In this document: piece after piece, positions 16,401 through 24,528 of the stretch | How the letters are laid out: every line of letters begins with the position of its first letter | Numbering within the stretch: position 1 is the first letter of the stretch | Assembly (NCBI GenBank): GCA_004554395.1 | Contig: SFMP01000069.1 | Span: 1-33,524 of the forward strand | DNA from: Myxococcales bacterium | Lineage (GTDB): Bacteria; Myxococcota_A; Bradymonadia; UBA4248 | Length of the DNA stretch: 33,524 bases | Direction: 5' to 3' | Position numbers and translations under genes: made by a program | The notes under the pieces: model-generated | Database searches by the model: none | What the model was told of the DNA's origin: nothing | The model's input: only the letters and a program-made list of their open reading frames with translations

Positions 16401-19400
16401 TTTGCACGAAAGACGAAAACGTCATCGTTCGCGCCGCTCTCGAAACGGCGGCCGCTGCCGCCGATACCAAAGAACGCCGATGCGAATTGCTCAAGCAAAC
16501 GTTGCGTTTCATCGCGCCCGAACACGTCGCCGAGCGACTCAACGTCATGCAACGTCTTCTCTTCTTGGGCGATTTGTCGATCGAACCCGATTTCGTTTCG
16601 CTCTGCCGTAGCGAAAACAAGAGCGATTTCTTGTGCTCGACGTGGATTCGTCGCGCAGGCGAAACCGACGATGCACAACTCCGCGGTAGCCTCCTCTTCG
16701 ACGCCGCCCGATTCTTCGCAGAAGACTTGAGCGCCCCAGACCGAGCCTTCACCCTCCTCTATTCCGTCGCCATTCAGCCCGATAAAGCGCAAAACTTGGC
16801 GCGTGAACTCGAACGACTCGCACCGCAAACAAACCGCTGGGAAGAAGTCGTCGCCGTCCTCGAATGCCTCGCGTCGAAATCGTTCGACGACGACATCCGG
16901 AAAGCCGCTCTACTCAAAGAAATCGACATCTTGCTCGATAAACTCGACGCGCCCGCTCGCGCCATCTATACCTATACGCGCCTGCTGGCGATGGATCCCG
17001 ACGACGCGCAACTCCTCGACAAAATCGAACAACTCGCGCGCGAAAAACAACTCGACGCACTATTGCTCAACGTCTACGGCGAATGGTGGGATCGCTCCGA
17101 TAACGCCACCACGCGAGCAGAAATCTCTGAAAAACGACTCGCCATCTACAAATCGCTCGATATGGCCGATTTGGCACTGGGCGAACAATTCATCGCCTAT
17201 CGCACAATGCCGATGGCGTCGGTCGAAGAAGCCATTCTCGCACAATGTGGCGATGCTCAAAAAGCCGCCATTTGCTTGCCACTCGTCGAAAGCGAAAAGT
17301 CGGCCGCCGATCCGCAAGATCTCGACGGATTGCGAAACGTCGCCAAACACTACGCCGACGACATGGCAAATGTCGATGGCGCATTTGGTCTGCGTTGCAA
17401 AGTCTTGGCGCTGGCACCCGAAGATCACGACGCTTTCGACGCCATCGTTGCCGCCTCGAGCGATGCCAAACACCACGGACGCTTTGCCCAAGCCGTCCGA
17501 TTGGCTGCCGCACGCGCCAAAAAGACCGGCGATAACGAAACGAGCATGCGACTCTATCGCGCCCTCGCACAATTCTATAAATCGACTCTCGACGACCTCG
17601 AACGAAGCATCGACGTCGAACGCACCATCTTGCGCATCGATCCCGATTGCATCGAATCGCTCGAAGCACTCATCGCTTGGCACGAAGCGCGTAAAGAATG
17701 GACAGAACTCCGTTCCGAACTCAAACAACGCATCCATGCTGGCGCCACAAACGAACAAAAAGTCGACCTCTGGTTGCGAATCGTCGATATTTCGCGCGAT
17801 TACCTCGACGACATCGAAGGCACTTTCGACGGATACGCCGAAATCCTACAAATCGACGAAACAAACGAACGCGCACACGAAGGCATGGCACAGATGACGG
17901 GCGAAAACATCGGTCCCGACGTCGAATTGCGTAAACTTCGACTCGAACTCAAACTCGCAAGCGAAGATAAACGCCCGCAAATCATGCTCAATATCGCTAA
18001 ATTGCAAAACGACGTGCTCAATCTACCCGATGCCGCCTGCGAAACGCTCGAACAACTCTACAAAGAAACGGGCGCTTGCGGCGTCGGCTACGAACCTCTC
18101 TGCAAGCGATATGCGCAAGCGAAACTCTGGAGCAACCTCGTCCAAATTCAAATCGAACACGCCCACGCGCTCATCGAAAACGAAGACGAAGACTCCGCCA
18201 TCATCACGCTACAAGAAGCCTTGCAAATCGTCGATAAACACATGAAAAACGACGAAATCGGCGTCCGCGTCATCGAAGAACTCCAACGACTCGAACCCGA
18301 TAACGAAGACATCATCGAGCGCTACTGTAGTAGCCTCCGACACGCCGAAAACTGGAACCAATACGCCGCGACGATGCAAATGCAGCTCGACAATTGCGCC
18401 GCAAGCACCGCTAGCCGAAAACCATTCCTATTCGAACTCGCTCGCATCAAAGCCGTCGCCCTCGGCGATATCGACGGCGCCATTGCCATGTATCGCGACA
18501 TCAACCGTTCGGGCGGCGTCGAGCGAAACGCCTACTTTGGCATCGCCACCATGGCACTCAAAAAAGGCGATATCGACCTCTATCTCAGCGCACTCGACCA
18601 AGTCCTGCGACTCCTCGACCCCGTCTGGGGCGCCATCTTCTATTGCCACATGGCCGAAGTCTGCGACGAAAAAGAACGACCCAATCAAGTCGCCACCTAC
18701 TACCGGAGCGCACGCGCTCTCGACCCCGAAAACGCCGTCGCTTCCGACAGCTTGCGAAGCATCGGACGACGACTCAAAAATTGGCGACAAACCTCGGCTC
18801 TCCTACCCGTCGAAAACGAACGAGAACTCTCCTGGTCACAACGCTCCAATATGTTACTCGAACGCGCCTCGGCAGCCGAATCGACCGACGAAGCCCGCAT
18901 CTGGCTCTACAAAGCCATCGCCGTCAATCACGATAACGTCGACGCTTGGAACGCTCTCGCCAACCTCGAACACAAACTCGCAAACGCAAAAGCTCGATAC
19001 GAAGCGAGTTTGGGCGCCTATGGCACGATCGAACGCACAACCCTACCCGGGCCCAGCGGCGCCATGTCTAACGCACAATCGCTCTACGAAGTCTCGCAAG
19101 CCGCTTGCGACTGCGGAAACGACGCAAAAGGCGAAGCCCTACTCCGCCGCGCTTTCTCGCTCGCACCAGAATGCCCCACCATCGCCATGGCCGTCGGCGA
19201 TATCGAACAAGATTCGGGCAACATCGACAAAGCTTATGCAATCTACGATTCGATCCTCAGTAACTCGACGATTAAACTCGACGACGCCACAAAGAGCGAA
19301 CTTTATTTCAAACGCGGTCTCATCGCCAACATCCTACAAAACTACCCGCAAGCCCTCGACGACTTGCGCACGACTGTCAAAATGACGCCGCTACACTACG

Positions 19401-21088
19401 ACGCCCTCATGACGATCGCCAAAACCTACACCGACCTCAAACAACCCCTGCTCGCCATCGCCGCTCTACAACAAGGTCTCATCGTCACCGATAACAAGAC
19501 AAAACGACGCGGCAACATCTACTACGACATGGGAAAAATCTGGGGCGACGACTTCAACGACCACGACGAAGCTGGCATCTACTACGAAGGCGCTCTCAAC
19601 AACGGCGCTTCAAACGTCGATCTCATCGAACGAAGCCTCGAAATCTACAAGCGAAACGGTCGATACCGCGAAGCGCTCGAACTCGCCGATACGCTCACCA
19701 AAACGACCACCAATCCCGCCATCCTGGCAAGCCTCTGGTGCACCAAGGGCGAACTATCCGAAAAGATTTCTCCCGAACAAGCCACCGAAGCCTACGATAT
19801 GGCGCTCTCCTACGCCCCAGGCATCGCTCGCGCTTTCGACGGCCTCGAACGAATGCTCATCGCTCGCGGCGAATTCGCACAACTCGCAGATCTACTCAAC
19901 GGGCGACTCGAAGGCGAACACAACAAATCACAAGAATGCGCCATCCTGCTCAAACTCGCCGACCTCTACGCCAACCAACTCGGCGAAACTCAAAAGGCCA
20001 CCGACATCCTATACAGACTACTCGACGCCATGCCCTCCGCCGACGTCGTCTCGCGACTCCTCGCTCTCCCACAAACCGACGACGACAAAAAACGCGCGCT
20101 CTACGAAAAAGCCATCATCTACTGCGACGGCTGCTACCCCTACGCTCTCGACCTCGCACAACAACACCTCGCCGCCGGACGCGAACTCCAAGCATGGGCC
20201 ATCATGTCGCCTCTGCGCACACTCCTACAACTCGACGCGCAAACAAAAGAAACCCTCAACGACCTCAAAAACAAATTCGAAAAAGCCGAGGCCGTCCCAC
20301 TCGATTCCATCGCAAAGGCCCTTCCCATCCTCTCCGACGAGCAATTCGCCATCCTCGACGCACTCAAATCACTCGCCGAACACGTCAACTTCGGCGCCTC
20401 AAACATCGAACAAATCACACAAGGCGCCTCAGAAGTCTCCGAAAACACGCCAAACGGCAAAATCTTCGCTCAAATGCGCGCCGGCATGGGCCTCGATAAC
20501 ATCGTCCTATACCGCGCCAGCGAACTCCCCGAAGCCATCGTCATCGTACTCGGAAACCCAATCGTCGTCTGCATGCGCACCGAAATCTTCCAAAAAGCCG
20601 CCGGCAACGAACTACAATTCTGGCTCGCAAAAGCCATCGCCATGGCACACCCCGACATGCGCTTCATCGCCGCCACGCCACAAAACATCCGACGGCTACT
20701 CCCCAACGCACTACTCGCCGCCACCGGCATCGGCAACGCCACCGGCGAAACCGCCGATCTCGCTCAAAAAATCAAATCATCCCTCTCACCCGACGTCCTC
20801 AAAGACATCCACAGCCAACTCACACTCTACCCCGACGACCAGCTCATCGCTTGCGCCAACGCGTTCACACGAGATCTCCTCGACTCCACCGACCTCATCG
20901 GCGCATACATCGTCGCCGACATGCGCACCGTCTGGCGCGCCGAGTCGCGAATCGACGAAAACATCACCGAACAACGAAACGTCAAAACCATCGACGACAT
21001 CGCAAAAGCTCTCGACGCCTCACCCATACTCCGCAAAATACTCGCTTTTTACGTCTCCGATGCGTTCACAGAACAGCTCAACAGCTAG
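13445..21088 (+). CDS. Giant tetratricopeptide-repeat protein (2547 residues)
   Basis: No signal peptide or membrane helix is visible, so it is probably cytoplasmic. The start at 13445 has GAGGAG 6 bases upstream and was preferred over an ATG 11 codons earlier. Residues 1-400 are predicted disordered: Pro/Ala/Gly-rich, then acidic, with a 17-residue Ser/Val repeat near 263-296. From about 400 to 2240 it is almost wholly helical repeats of TPR/HAT type (for example YLDKLNDDDKAKATYQQLL, ALDPENAVASDSL, YPQALDDLRTTVKMTPLHYDAL). The last 300 residues form a different domain (NIVLYRASELPEAIVIVLGNP, NELQFWLAKAIAMAHPDMR) of unknown family. Very large TPR proteins with this ending occur in myxobacterial and bradymonad genomes by my recollection. 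A protein-assembly scaffold is the likely kind of role, but the partner is unknown. Single gene with its own promoter and terminator. Confidence 0.9.
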   Translation: MTDERDPRLTENGLDNEEDALRELRNERVSARAPSGRYPTAGRMPNAGGRFTQTGMPAVPRVGAHAAPPVPHAPASSPSMPPVPGGRGRVGRPGIVGPRAARPVIHAQEHGQDAAVAHDSQAVAYGQEAPEVELMQAHDDRAHDLIGDVPVDDAMAALDDVFGMGPTQPQAPSTEFAAVAAPDVPDMQSAQAQDSAQSEPNVAHDAPSCEIGVATTDLSDDVEANISANFAQSIDNNAEENAASGVSNVADSASNDPSAASGVSSVSGVSSSVSNVTSSVSSVSGVSSSVSNVPSSVSNVASAVSDVAPSSDVAQVASQEGDIAPATEDHDDSMLLMTEVPVQAEAVVPPQADDDIDDFDDNASADSDIADHDDSQLPVDNAPAFEIKPIPPELRQEQSLRDNAAYRKESRSLMRAQNWNDLVQLMENVLKYAEWADLPEVRSSILKELAGIYLDKLNDDDKAKATYQQLLRESPSNESALSYMENEYRKADDYKAIHDMYRRVVDVTWDSDERICYTRKASEIAETELKKPTLAIADWEHLWEIGEHDDEVQSALMSAYRSHEAWEKLANFIKERCVDWKTTQELGLREVVEIYISGMGNAQRASETLSQLLAKRPNDPLLLLQDVNVCRISGDIDKLAQISRVKCDDPRVETDLHRAAADVLWDKGERELAIQAYDTILEDLPNDRDALHVKEVYFNEGGHYEQLCQFYEERAANALEQNKPEEAAALYAKAADVAEKQLFDDEHAISILKRIIELDANDSATYRRIIALYEHLGDDQGQANAMEDLLAITSRPSVRTEILSKLGRFYLDKLSNFEKAESCWKKVQAIDPRNAEVSEELSRVYAKQGDFESLDKSLTQQIRIADDDSIERLAESKAQYLLENSPSSAHTAASWEIVLDCDPDNANACEHLGEVLEKLSRNEEMIGVWEQELATLHATDERVSLGMRIADACVENAPHAQAVAAYLRVLCWNPLQESALIALESICTKDENVIVRAALETAAAAADTKERRCELLKQTLRFIAPEHVAERLNVMQRLLFLGDLSIEPDFVSLCRSENKSDFLCSTWIRRAGETDDAQLRGSLLFDAARFFAEDLSAPDRAFTLLYSVAIQPDKAQNLARELERLAPQTNRWEEVVAVLECLASKSFDDDIRKAALLKEIDILLDKLDAPARAIYTYTRLLAMDPDDAQLLDKIEQLAREKQLDALLLNVYGEWWDRSDNATTRAEISEKRLAIYKSLDMADLALGEQFIAYRTMPMASVEEAILAQCGDAQKAAICLPLVESEKSAADPQDLDGLRNVAKHYADDMANVDGAFGLRCKVLALAPEDHDAFDAIVAASSDAKHHGRFAQAVRLAAARAKKTGDNETSMRLYRALAQFYKSTLDDLERSIDVERTILRIDPDCIESLEALIAWHEARKEWTELRSELKQRIHAGATNEQKVDLWLRIVDISRDYLDDIEGTFDGYAEILQIDETNERAHEGMAQMTGENIGPDVELRKLRLELKLASEDKRPQIMLNIAKLQNDVLNLPDAACETLEQLYKETGACGVGYEPLCKRYAQAKLWSNLVQIQIEHAHALIENEDEDSAIITLQEALQIVDKHMKNDEIGVRVIEELQRLEPDNEDIIERYCSSLRHAENWNQYAATMQMQLDNCAASTASRKPFLFELARIKAVALGDIDGAIAMYRDINRSGGVERNAYFGIATMALKKGDIDLYLSALDQVLRLLDPVWGAIFYCHMAEVCDEKERPNQVATYYRSARALDPENAVASDSLRSIGRRLKNWRQTSALLPVENERELSWSQRSNMLLERASAAESTDEARIWLYKAIAVNHDNVDAWNALANLEHKLANAKARYEASLGAYGTIERTTLPGPSGAMSNAQSLYEVSQAACDCGNDAKGEALLRRAFSLAPECPTIAMAVGDIEQDSGNIDKAYAIYDSILSNSTIKLDDATKSELYFKRGLIANILQNYPQALDDLRTTVKMTPLHYDALMTIAKTYTDLKQPLLAIAALQQGLIVTDNKTKRRGNIYYDMGKIWGDDFNDHDEAGIYYEGALNNGASNVDLIERSLEIYKRNGRYREALELADTLTKTTTNPAILASLWCTKGELSEKISPEQATEAYDMALSYAPGIARAFDGLERMLIARGEFAQLADLLNGRLEGEHNKSQECAILLKLADLYANQLGETQKATDILYRLLDAMPSADVVSRLLALPQTDDDKKRALYEKAIIYCDGCYPYALDLAQQHLAAGRELQAWAIMSPLRTLLQLDAQTKETLNDLKNKFEKAEAVPLDSIAKALPILSDEQFAILDALKSLAEHVNFGASNIEQITQGASEVSENTPNGKIFAQMRAGMGLDNIVLYRASELPEAIVIVLGNPIVVCMRTEIFQKAAGNELQFWLAKAIAMAHPDMRFIAATPQNIRRLLPNALLAATGIGNATGETADLAQKIKSSLSPDVLKDIHSQLTLYPDDQLIACANAFTRDLLDSTDLIGAYIVADMRTVWRAESRIDENITEQRNVKTIDDIAKALDASPILRKILAFYVSDAFTEQLNS
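14231..14332 (+). repeat. 51-bp coding repeat (Ser/Val-rich)
   Basis: Two in-frame copies with a 51-base shift encode VSSVSGVSSSVSNV-type 17-residue units; related shorter pieces continue up to about 14370. They lie in the disordered N-terminal part of the giant TPR protein and are a likely site of length variation. Confidence 0.75.
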
Positions 21089-21126
21089 TCCGTCGAATTA
21101 AATTCTCATAACTCAATGATTCATCG

Positions 21127-21159
21127 AAGGAGATTCTCACACGAGAGTCTCCTTTTTTT
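21127..21159 (+). terminator. Rho-independent terminator of the giant TPR gene
   Basis: AAGGAGATTCTC, loop ACAC, GAGAGTCTCCTT and a run of T, with one mismatch in a 12-bp stem. It starts 39 bases after the stop codon. Confidence 0.93.
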
Positions 21160-21254
21160 GCGCTTTTTTCTTTTTTTTCCGTCTTTTTTGCCGCTTTCTT
21201 CTCGCTTTCTTACCGCTTTTCTATCTCTCCTTTTTCTTTCTTTTTTGGGACGCG

Positions 21255-21463
21255 GGCTATTTCGCTGCGCTCAATACGCCCTCTTGGCGCGGCTATTTCG
21301 CTACGCTCAATACGCCCTCTTGGCGCGGCTATTTCGCTGCGCTCAATACGCCCACTTAGCGCGGCTATTTCGCTGCGCTCAATACGCCGCGCTCTGGGCG
21401 TGCTATTGCTGCGCAATACGCACGCCTGGCGCGCTATGTTCTCGTTTCACTGCGAGCATACGC
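21255..21463 (+). repeat. Dispersed hairpin element cluster 3 (36-bp tandem array)
   Basis: Three full 36-base units and a partial fourth start at 21255, 21291, 21327 and 21363 (GGCTATTTCGCT, CGCTCAATACGCC, then CTCTTGGCGC). Two variants follow: TATTGC-TGC-GCAATA at 21402-21421 and TATG...CTCG/CGAG...CATA at 21433-21463. Spurious peptide frames arise on both strands because 36 is a multiple of three. The region between the TPR terminator and the esterase holds nothing else that I recognise; 21160-21250 is C/T-rich. Confidence 0.85.
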
Positions 21464-21624
21464 GCGCCTACGGCCAGCTGTCGTCAATTCCCAATTCTTG
21501 ACACTTCGTCTACGTGTGGTACATGTAGCCCATTTTTGGCGCATCCGAGCGAGTTTCCGCTTCGCACCGCGTATTCATTCACTTTCATCGACGACCAAGC
21601 GCGTCGCAAACAACAGAAGTTCCC

Positions 21625-22356
21625 ATGAAAAAAGAATTCTTCAACTGGTTCAGCCCGTCGCTGGGCAAAGACATGCCTCTCAACGTCTACGGTCACGCCG
21701 GGAAACCCGTCATCGTCTTCCCTTCCTCGGGCGGTAGCTACTACGAATACGAAGATTTCGGCATGGTCGGATGCATCGCCGATGATATCGAAGCCGGCAA
21801 AGTCATGCTCTTTACCATCGGGTCTGTCGACAACGAATCGTGGATGAACAAATCGATCTCACCTGCCGACCGCGCCCACCGACACAACGCCTACGACGCA
21901 TACGTCGTCAACGAAGTCGTCCCATTCATCCACAATATGGCTGGGCGCGGCGACATTCTCACCACAGGTTGTAGCCTAGGCGCCTACCATGCCATGAACT
22001 TCTACCTCCGACATCCCGACATCTGCAACGCCGTCATCGCACTGAGCGGTTGCTATCAACTCACCTACTTCGTCGGCGATTACGTCGACGACAACGTCTA
22101 TTTCAATTCCCCCCTCCTCTACCTCCCCAATTGCAACGATCCTTGGTTCATCGATAAATACCGACAAGGCCAAATCATCGCTTGCTGCGGTCAAGGCGCT
22201 TGGGAAGACGAAATGATCCACGATACACACGCCCTCGACGACATCTTCCGGCAAAAGCAAATCCCCGCTTGGTGCGATTTTTGGGGGCACGACGTCAACC
22301 ACGATTGGAATTGGTGGCGCGTACAAATGCCCTATTTCCTCAGCTTCATTGCATAA
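21625..22356 (+). CDS. Alpha/beta-hydrolase-fold esterase (esterase D-like)
   Basis: A 243-residue cytoplasmic hydrolase with no signal peptide. The nucleophile motif is GCSLG with Ser117 (TTGCSLGAYHAMNFYLRHP), in the right place after the strand DILTT. PVIVFPSSGG (28-37) is the oxyanion-side strand and loop. The catalytic His is His222 or His226 in WGHDVNHDWNWW near the C-terminus, and the acid is likely in the AWEDEMIHDTHAL region. This plan is that of PF00756 (putative esterase, including S-formylglutathione hydrolase and feruloyl esterases). The substrate is not decidable. Cys116 next to the nucleophile, plus eight other cysteines, is unusual. No good ribosome site was seen. Confidence 0.87.
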   Translation: MKKEFFNWFSPSLGKDMPLNVYGHAGKPVIVFPSSGGSYYEYEDFGMVGCIADDIEAGKVMLFTIGSVDNESWMNKSISPADRAHRHNAYDAYVVNEVVPFIHNMAGRGDILTTGCSLGAYHAMNFYLRHPDICNAVIALSGCYQLTYFVGDYVDDNVYFNSPLLYLPNCNDPWFIDKYRQGQIIACCGQGAWEDEMIHDTHALDDIFRQKQIPAWCDFWGHDVNHDWNWWRVQMPYFLSFIA

Positions 22357-22532
22357 TCCCTAGCCCTTCTGCCAATACGACGCCTTGAACACATTTTCCA
22401 CAAGGGCGCGTTCTATTCGAGCGACGTGCCCAACCGATTTGTCGGAATAATATCGCCGTGCTATCCTTTGATCGAAGTATCATTAGTTCGATCCTCTTCG
22501 ACGTTTTCTCTGTTTTTTATCGATGTGACATC

Positions 22533-23408
22533 ATGCAACGACCAAAGCTATTCAATTCATTCATCACGACGTCGTTTCTCATCGCCATCCTTGGCGTTTA
22601 CAGCTTGGCAACGCCTACCGACGCATACGCCGATACGACTTCTAACGACGGCAAACAACTCCAAGACGCGTGTTTTACGCTCAACTCCGACCCGACTTGG
22701 AAAGAGCTCTTCATCAACTATTCCAACGCCTATTCCGAAAAAGACTACAAAAAAGCGCTCGCCTATACCGATGCTCTCAAAAGAATCTGCGCGCAATCGC
22801 CAAATCTCAACTACGCTATCGCCATGACCTATAAGCAAATGGGCGACCTCGATAACGCAAAACACTACATCGAAATCGCCACCGACAATTTGCTCGCTTT
22901 CTCGGCGTCGCCCAAAACGGCGCGAACGATTTGGTATGCTCGCTACGATCTCGAAAACGGCGATCAATTCATCGAAAAAGACACTTTCGATGACGCCATG
23001 CGAAACCTCACCACCGAAAACTTCGAACTCAAAGAAAACCTCACCGAAGCTTATGCCGACGCCCAAAAGCCCTATGCCGCCATTATGTGGACAGGCACTG
23101 GCATCGGCATCGCAGGCATCGGTTCGCTCATCGCTGGCACCGTCCTCGCCGTGCAAAACCCAAAAGCCAAGATCAATACTAAGCCTGTTGAGCGCAATGG
23201 AAGTGATCAAGAATATCCCATTAAAAATGGCCACGAAATCCGAGCCGGCTATGCGCTCATTGGCGTCGGTGTTGCCGCCACTGTAGCAGGCGCTGTCATG
23301 GCAGGCATTGCCGGCTACCAATATAAACGCGCCATCGACGCCGAGCGCGATAGCACGATTTCCGTCACAGTCAGCCCACAATCCGTCCAACTCGGCGTTT
23401 CGTTCTAA
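22533..23408 (+). CDS. Secreted TPR protein with two C-terminal glycine-rich membrane helices (paralog of 1280-2182)
   Basis: A 291-residue exported protein. The start at 22533 was chosen because the signal peptide (MQRPKLFNSFITT, hydrophobic core, cleavage near AYA-DTT) begins there; a start 25 codons earlier would bury it. The body matches the protein at 1280: DACFTLNSDPTW, YKKALAYTDALKRICAQSPNLNYAIAMTY, AAIMWTGTGIGIAGIG, HEIRAGYALIGVGVAATVAG, and an end SPQSVQLGVSF. Two Gly/Ala-rich membrane helices and a TPR-like N-terminal half are shared. The gene lies 6 bases before serC, so they are probably co-transcribed although unlike in function. No function can be assigned. Two copies 21 kb apart suggest an older duplication with many changes rather than a recent one. 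Confidence 0.85.
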   Translation: MQRPKLFNSFITTSFLIAILGVYSLATPTDAYADTTSNDGKQLQDACFTLNSDPTWKELFINYSNAYSEKDYKKALAYTDALKRICAQSPNLNYAIAMTYKQMGDLDNAKHYIEIATDNLLAFSASPKTARTIWYARYDLENGDQFIEKDTFDDAMRNLTTENFELKENLTEAYADAQKPYAAIMWTGTGIGIAGIGSLIAGTVLAVQNPKAKINTKPVERNGSDQEYPIKNGHEIRAGYALIGVGVAATVAGAVMAGIAGYQYKRAIDAERDSTISVTVSPQSVQLGVSF

Positions 23409-23414
23409 TCATCC

Positions 23415-24497
23415 ATGGCCCGAATACTCAATTTCACGGCGGGTCCGGCGCATTTGCCCGAATCCGTCATTCAAATCTGCCAACAAGCCCTATGGGATGT
23501 CGGCAACGGCATCGGCATCGCCGAAATCAGCCATCGATCGGCCTTCTTCGACGATCTCATGACCGATCTCGAAGCCCAATTCCGCCGCGTGGGCGCCGTC
23601 CCCGATTCGCACGCCGTCCTATTCTTGCAAGGCGGCGCAACGCTCCAATTTTGCACAATTCCAGCGACTTTCACGCGCCCCGGTGGCCACATCGATTGCA
23701 TCCACACTGGCTACTGGACTCGCAATGCCATGCGCGACGCTGATTTCTATACGAGGATACACTACGCCTACGACGGCGCAAAAAACGGCTTCCAACACAT
23801 CCCCGACGACGACGAAATCGCCTACAGCTCTGCCCCAGACTACGTCTATTATTGCGCCAATAACAGCTTCTTGGGCACCGAATTCAAGCGCGCTCCGCGT
23901 TGCCCCTACCCGCTCATCGCCGATATGAGCAGCAACATTTTTAGCCGTCCCATCGACGTCGCCGCACATAGCCTCATCTTCGCCTCGGCACAAAAAAACC
24001 TAGGCATTGCCGGTTGTTGCGTCGTCATCGTCGATCGCGCTTTCCTCGACGAACGCCAATCTACGGCGCGCCCATCGATGTTCGACTACAAACGACTCGT
24101 TCAAGCCCGCTCGATGCTCAACACACCACCGACATTCGCCCTCTTCGTCATGAAACAAATGCTCGATTGGATCGAATCACATGGCGGTCTCAAATCGATG
24201 GCCGCTCGAAACGCTCAAAAAGCACAAATCATCCGCGACGCCATCGACGCCACCAACGGCTTCTTCAAACACGTCGGCGATGAAAATTCTCGTTCATCGA
24301 TGAATATTTCATTCTATTCACCAAATCCCGAACTCGATGCACGTTTCGTCGCGCAAGCCGAATCCAATCAAATGATCGGCCTGCGCGGCCACCGCGAAAC
24401 GGGCGGCTTGCGCGCTTCCATCTTCAACGCGTTCCCCATCGAAGGTTGCCGCACGCTCGCCCAATTCATCACCGATTTCGCACAAAAAAACGGATAA
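23415..24497 (+). CDS. serC: Phosphoserine aminotransferase
   Basis: SerC transfers an amino group from glutamate to 3-phosphohydroxypyruvate in serine synthesis and the matching step of pyridoxine synthesis, using PLP. The 360-residue product has the usual length. It opens with ILNFTAGPAHLP, has QGGAT (PLP phosphate contact, 72-76), GYWT, the ADMSS strand with Asp170 and the PLP lysine Lys194 in SAQKNLG. The C-terminal GLRGHRETGGLRASIFNA binds substrate phosphate. No ribosome site is evident; the start lies 6 bases after the stop of the preceding gene, which suggests translational coupling. It converges with ruvB, 31 bases away. Confidence 0.97.
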   Translation: MARILNFTAGPAHLPESVIQICQQALWDVGNGIGIAEISHRSAFFDDLMTDLEAQFRRVGAVPDSHAVLFLQGGATLQFCTIPATFTRPGGHIDCIHTGYWTRNAMRDADFYTRIHYAYDGAKNGFQHIPDDDEIAYSSAPDYVYYCANNSFLGTEFKRAPRCPYPLIADMSSNIFSRPIDVAAHSLIFASAQKNLGIAGCCVVIVDRAFLDERQSTARPSMFDYKRLVQARSMLNTPPTFALFVMKQMLDWIESHGGLKSMAARNAQKAQIIRDAIDATNGFFKHVGDENSRSSMNISFYSPNPELDARFVAQAESNQMIGLRGHRETGGLRASIFNAFPIEGCRTLAQFITDFAQKNG

Positions 24498-24528
24498 AAG
24501 TGCATCGCCGCCACTACGCATCTACGCT

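Noticed and set aside
19738..20499. 253-codon Arg-rich open frame within the giant TPR gene
   Set aside because: Shadow frame from the GAC/CTC-rich codon use of the TPR gene; extremely Arg/Thr/Ser-rich with no recognisable domain.
21116..21628. 170-codon frame and its antisense partner over the 36-bp array
   Set aside because: The array period is a multiple of three so all frames stay open; the peptide is a direct product of the repeat.
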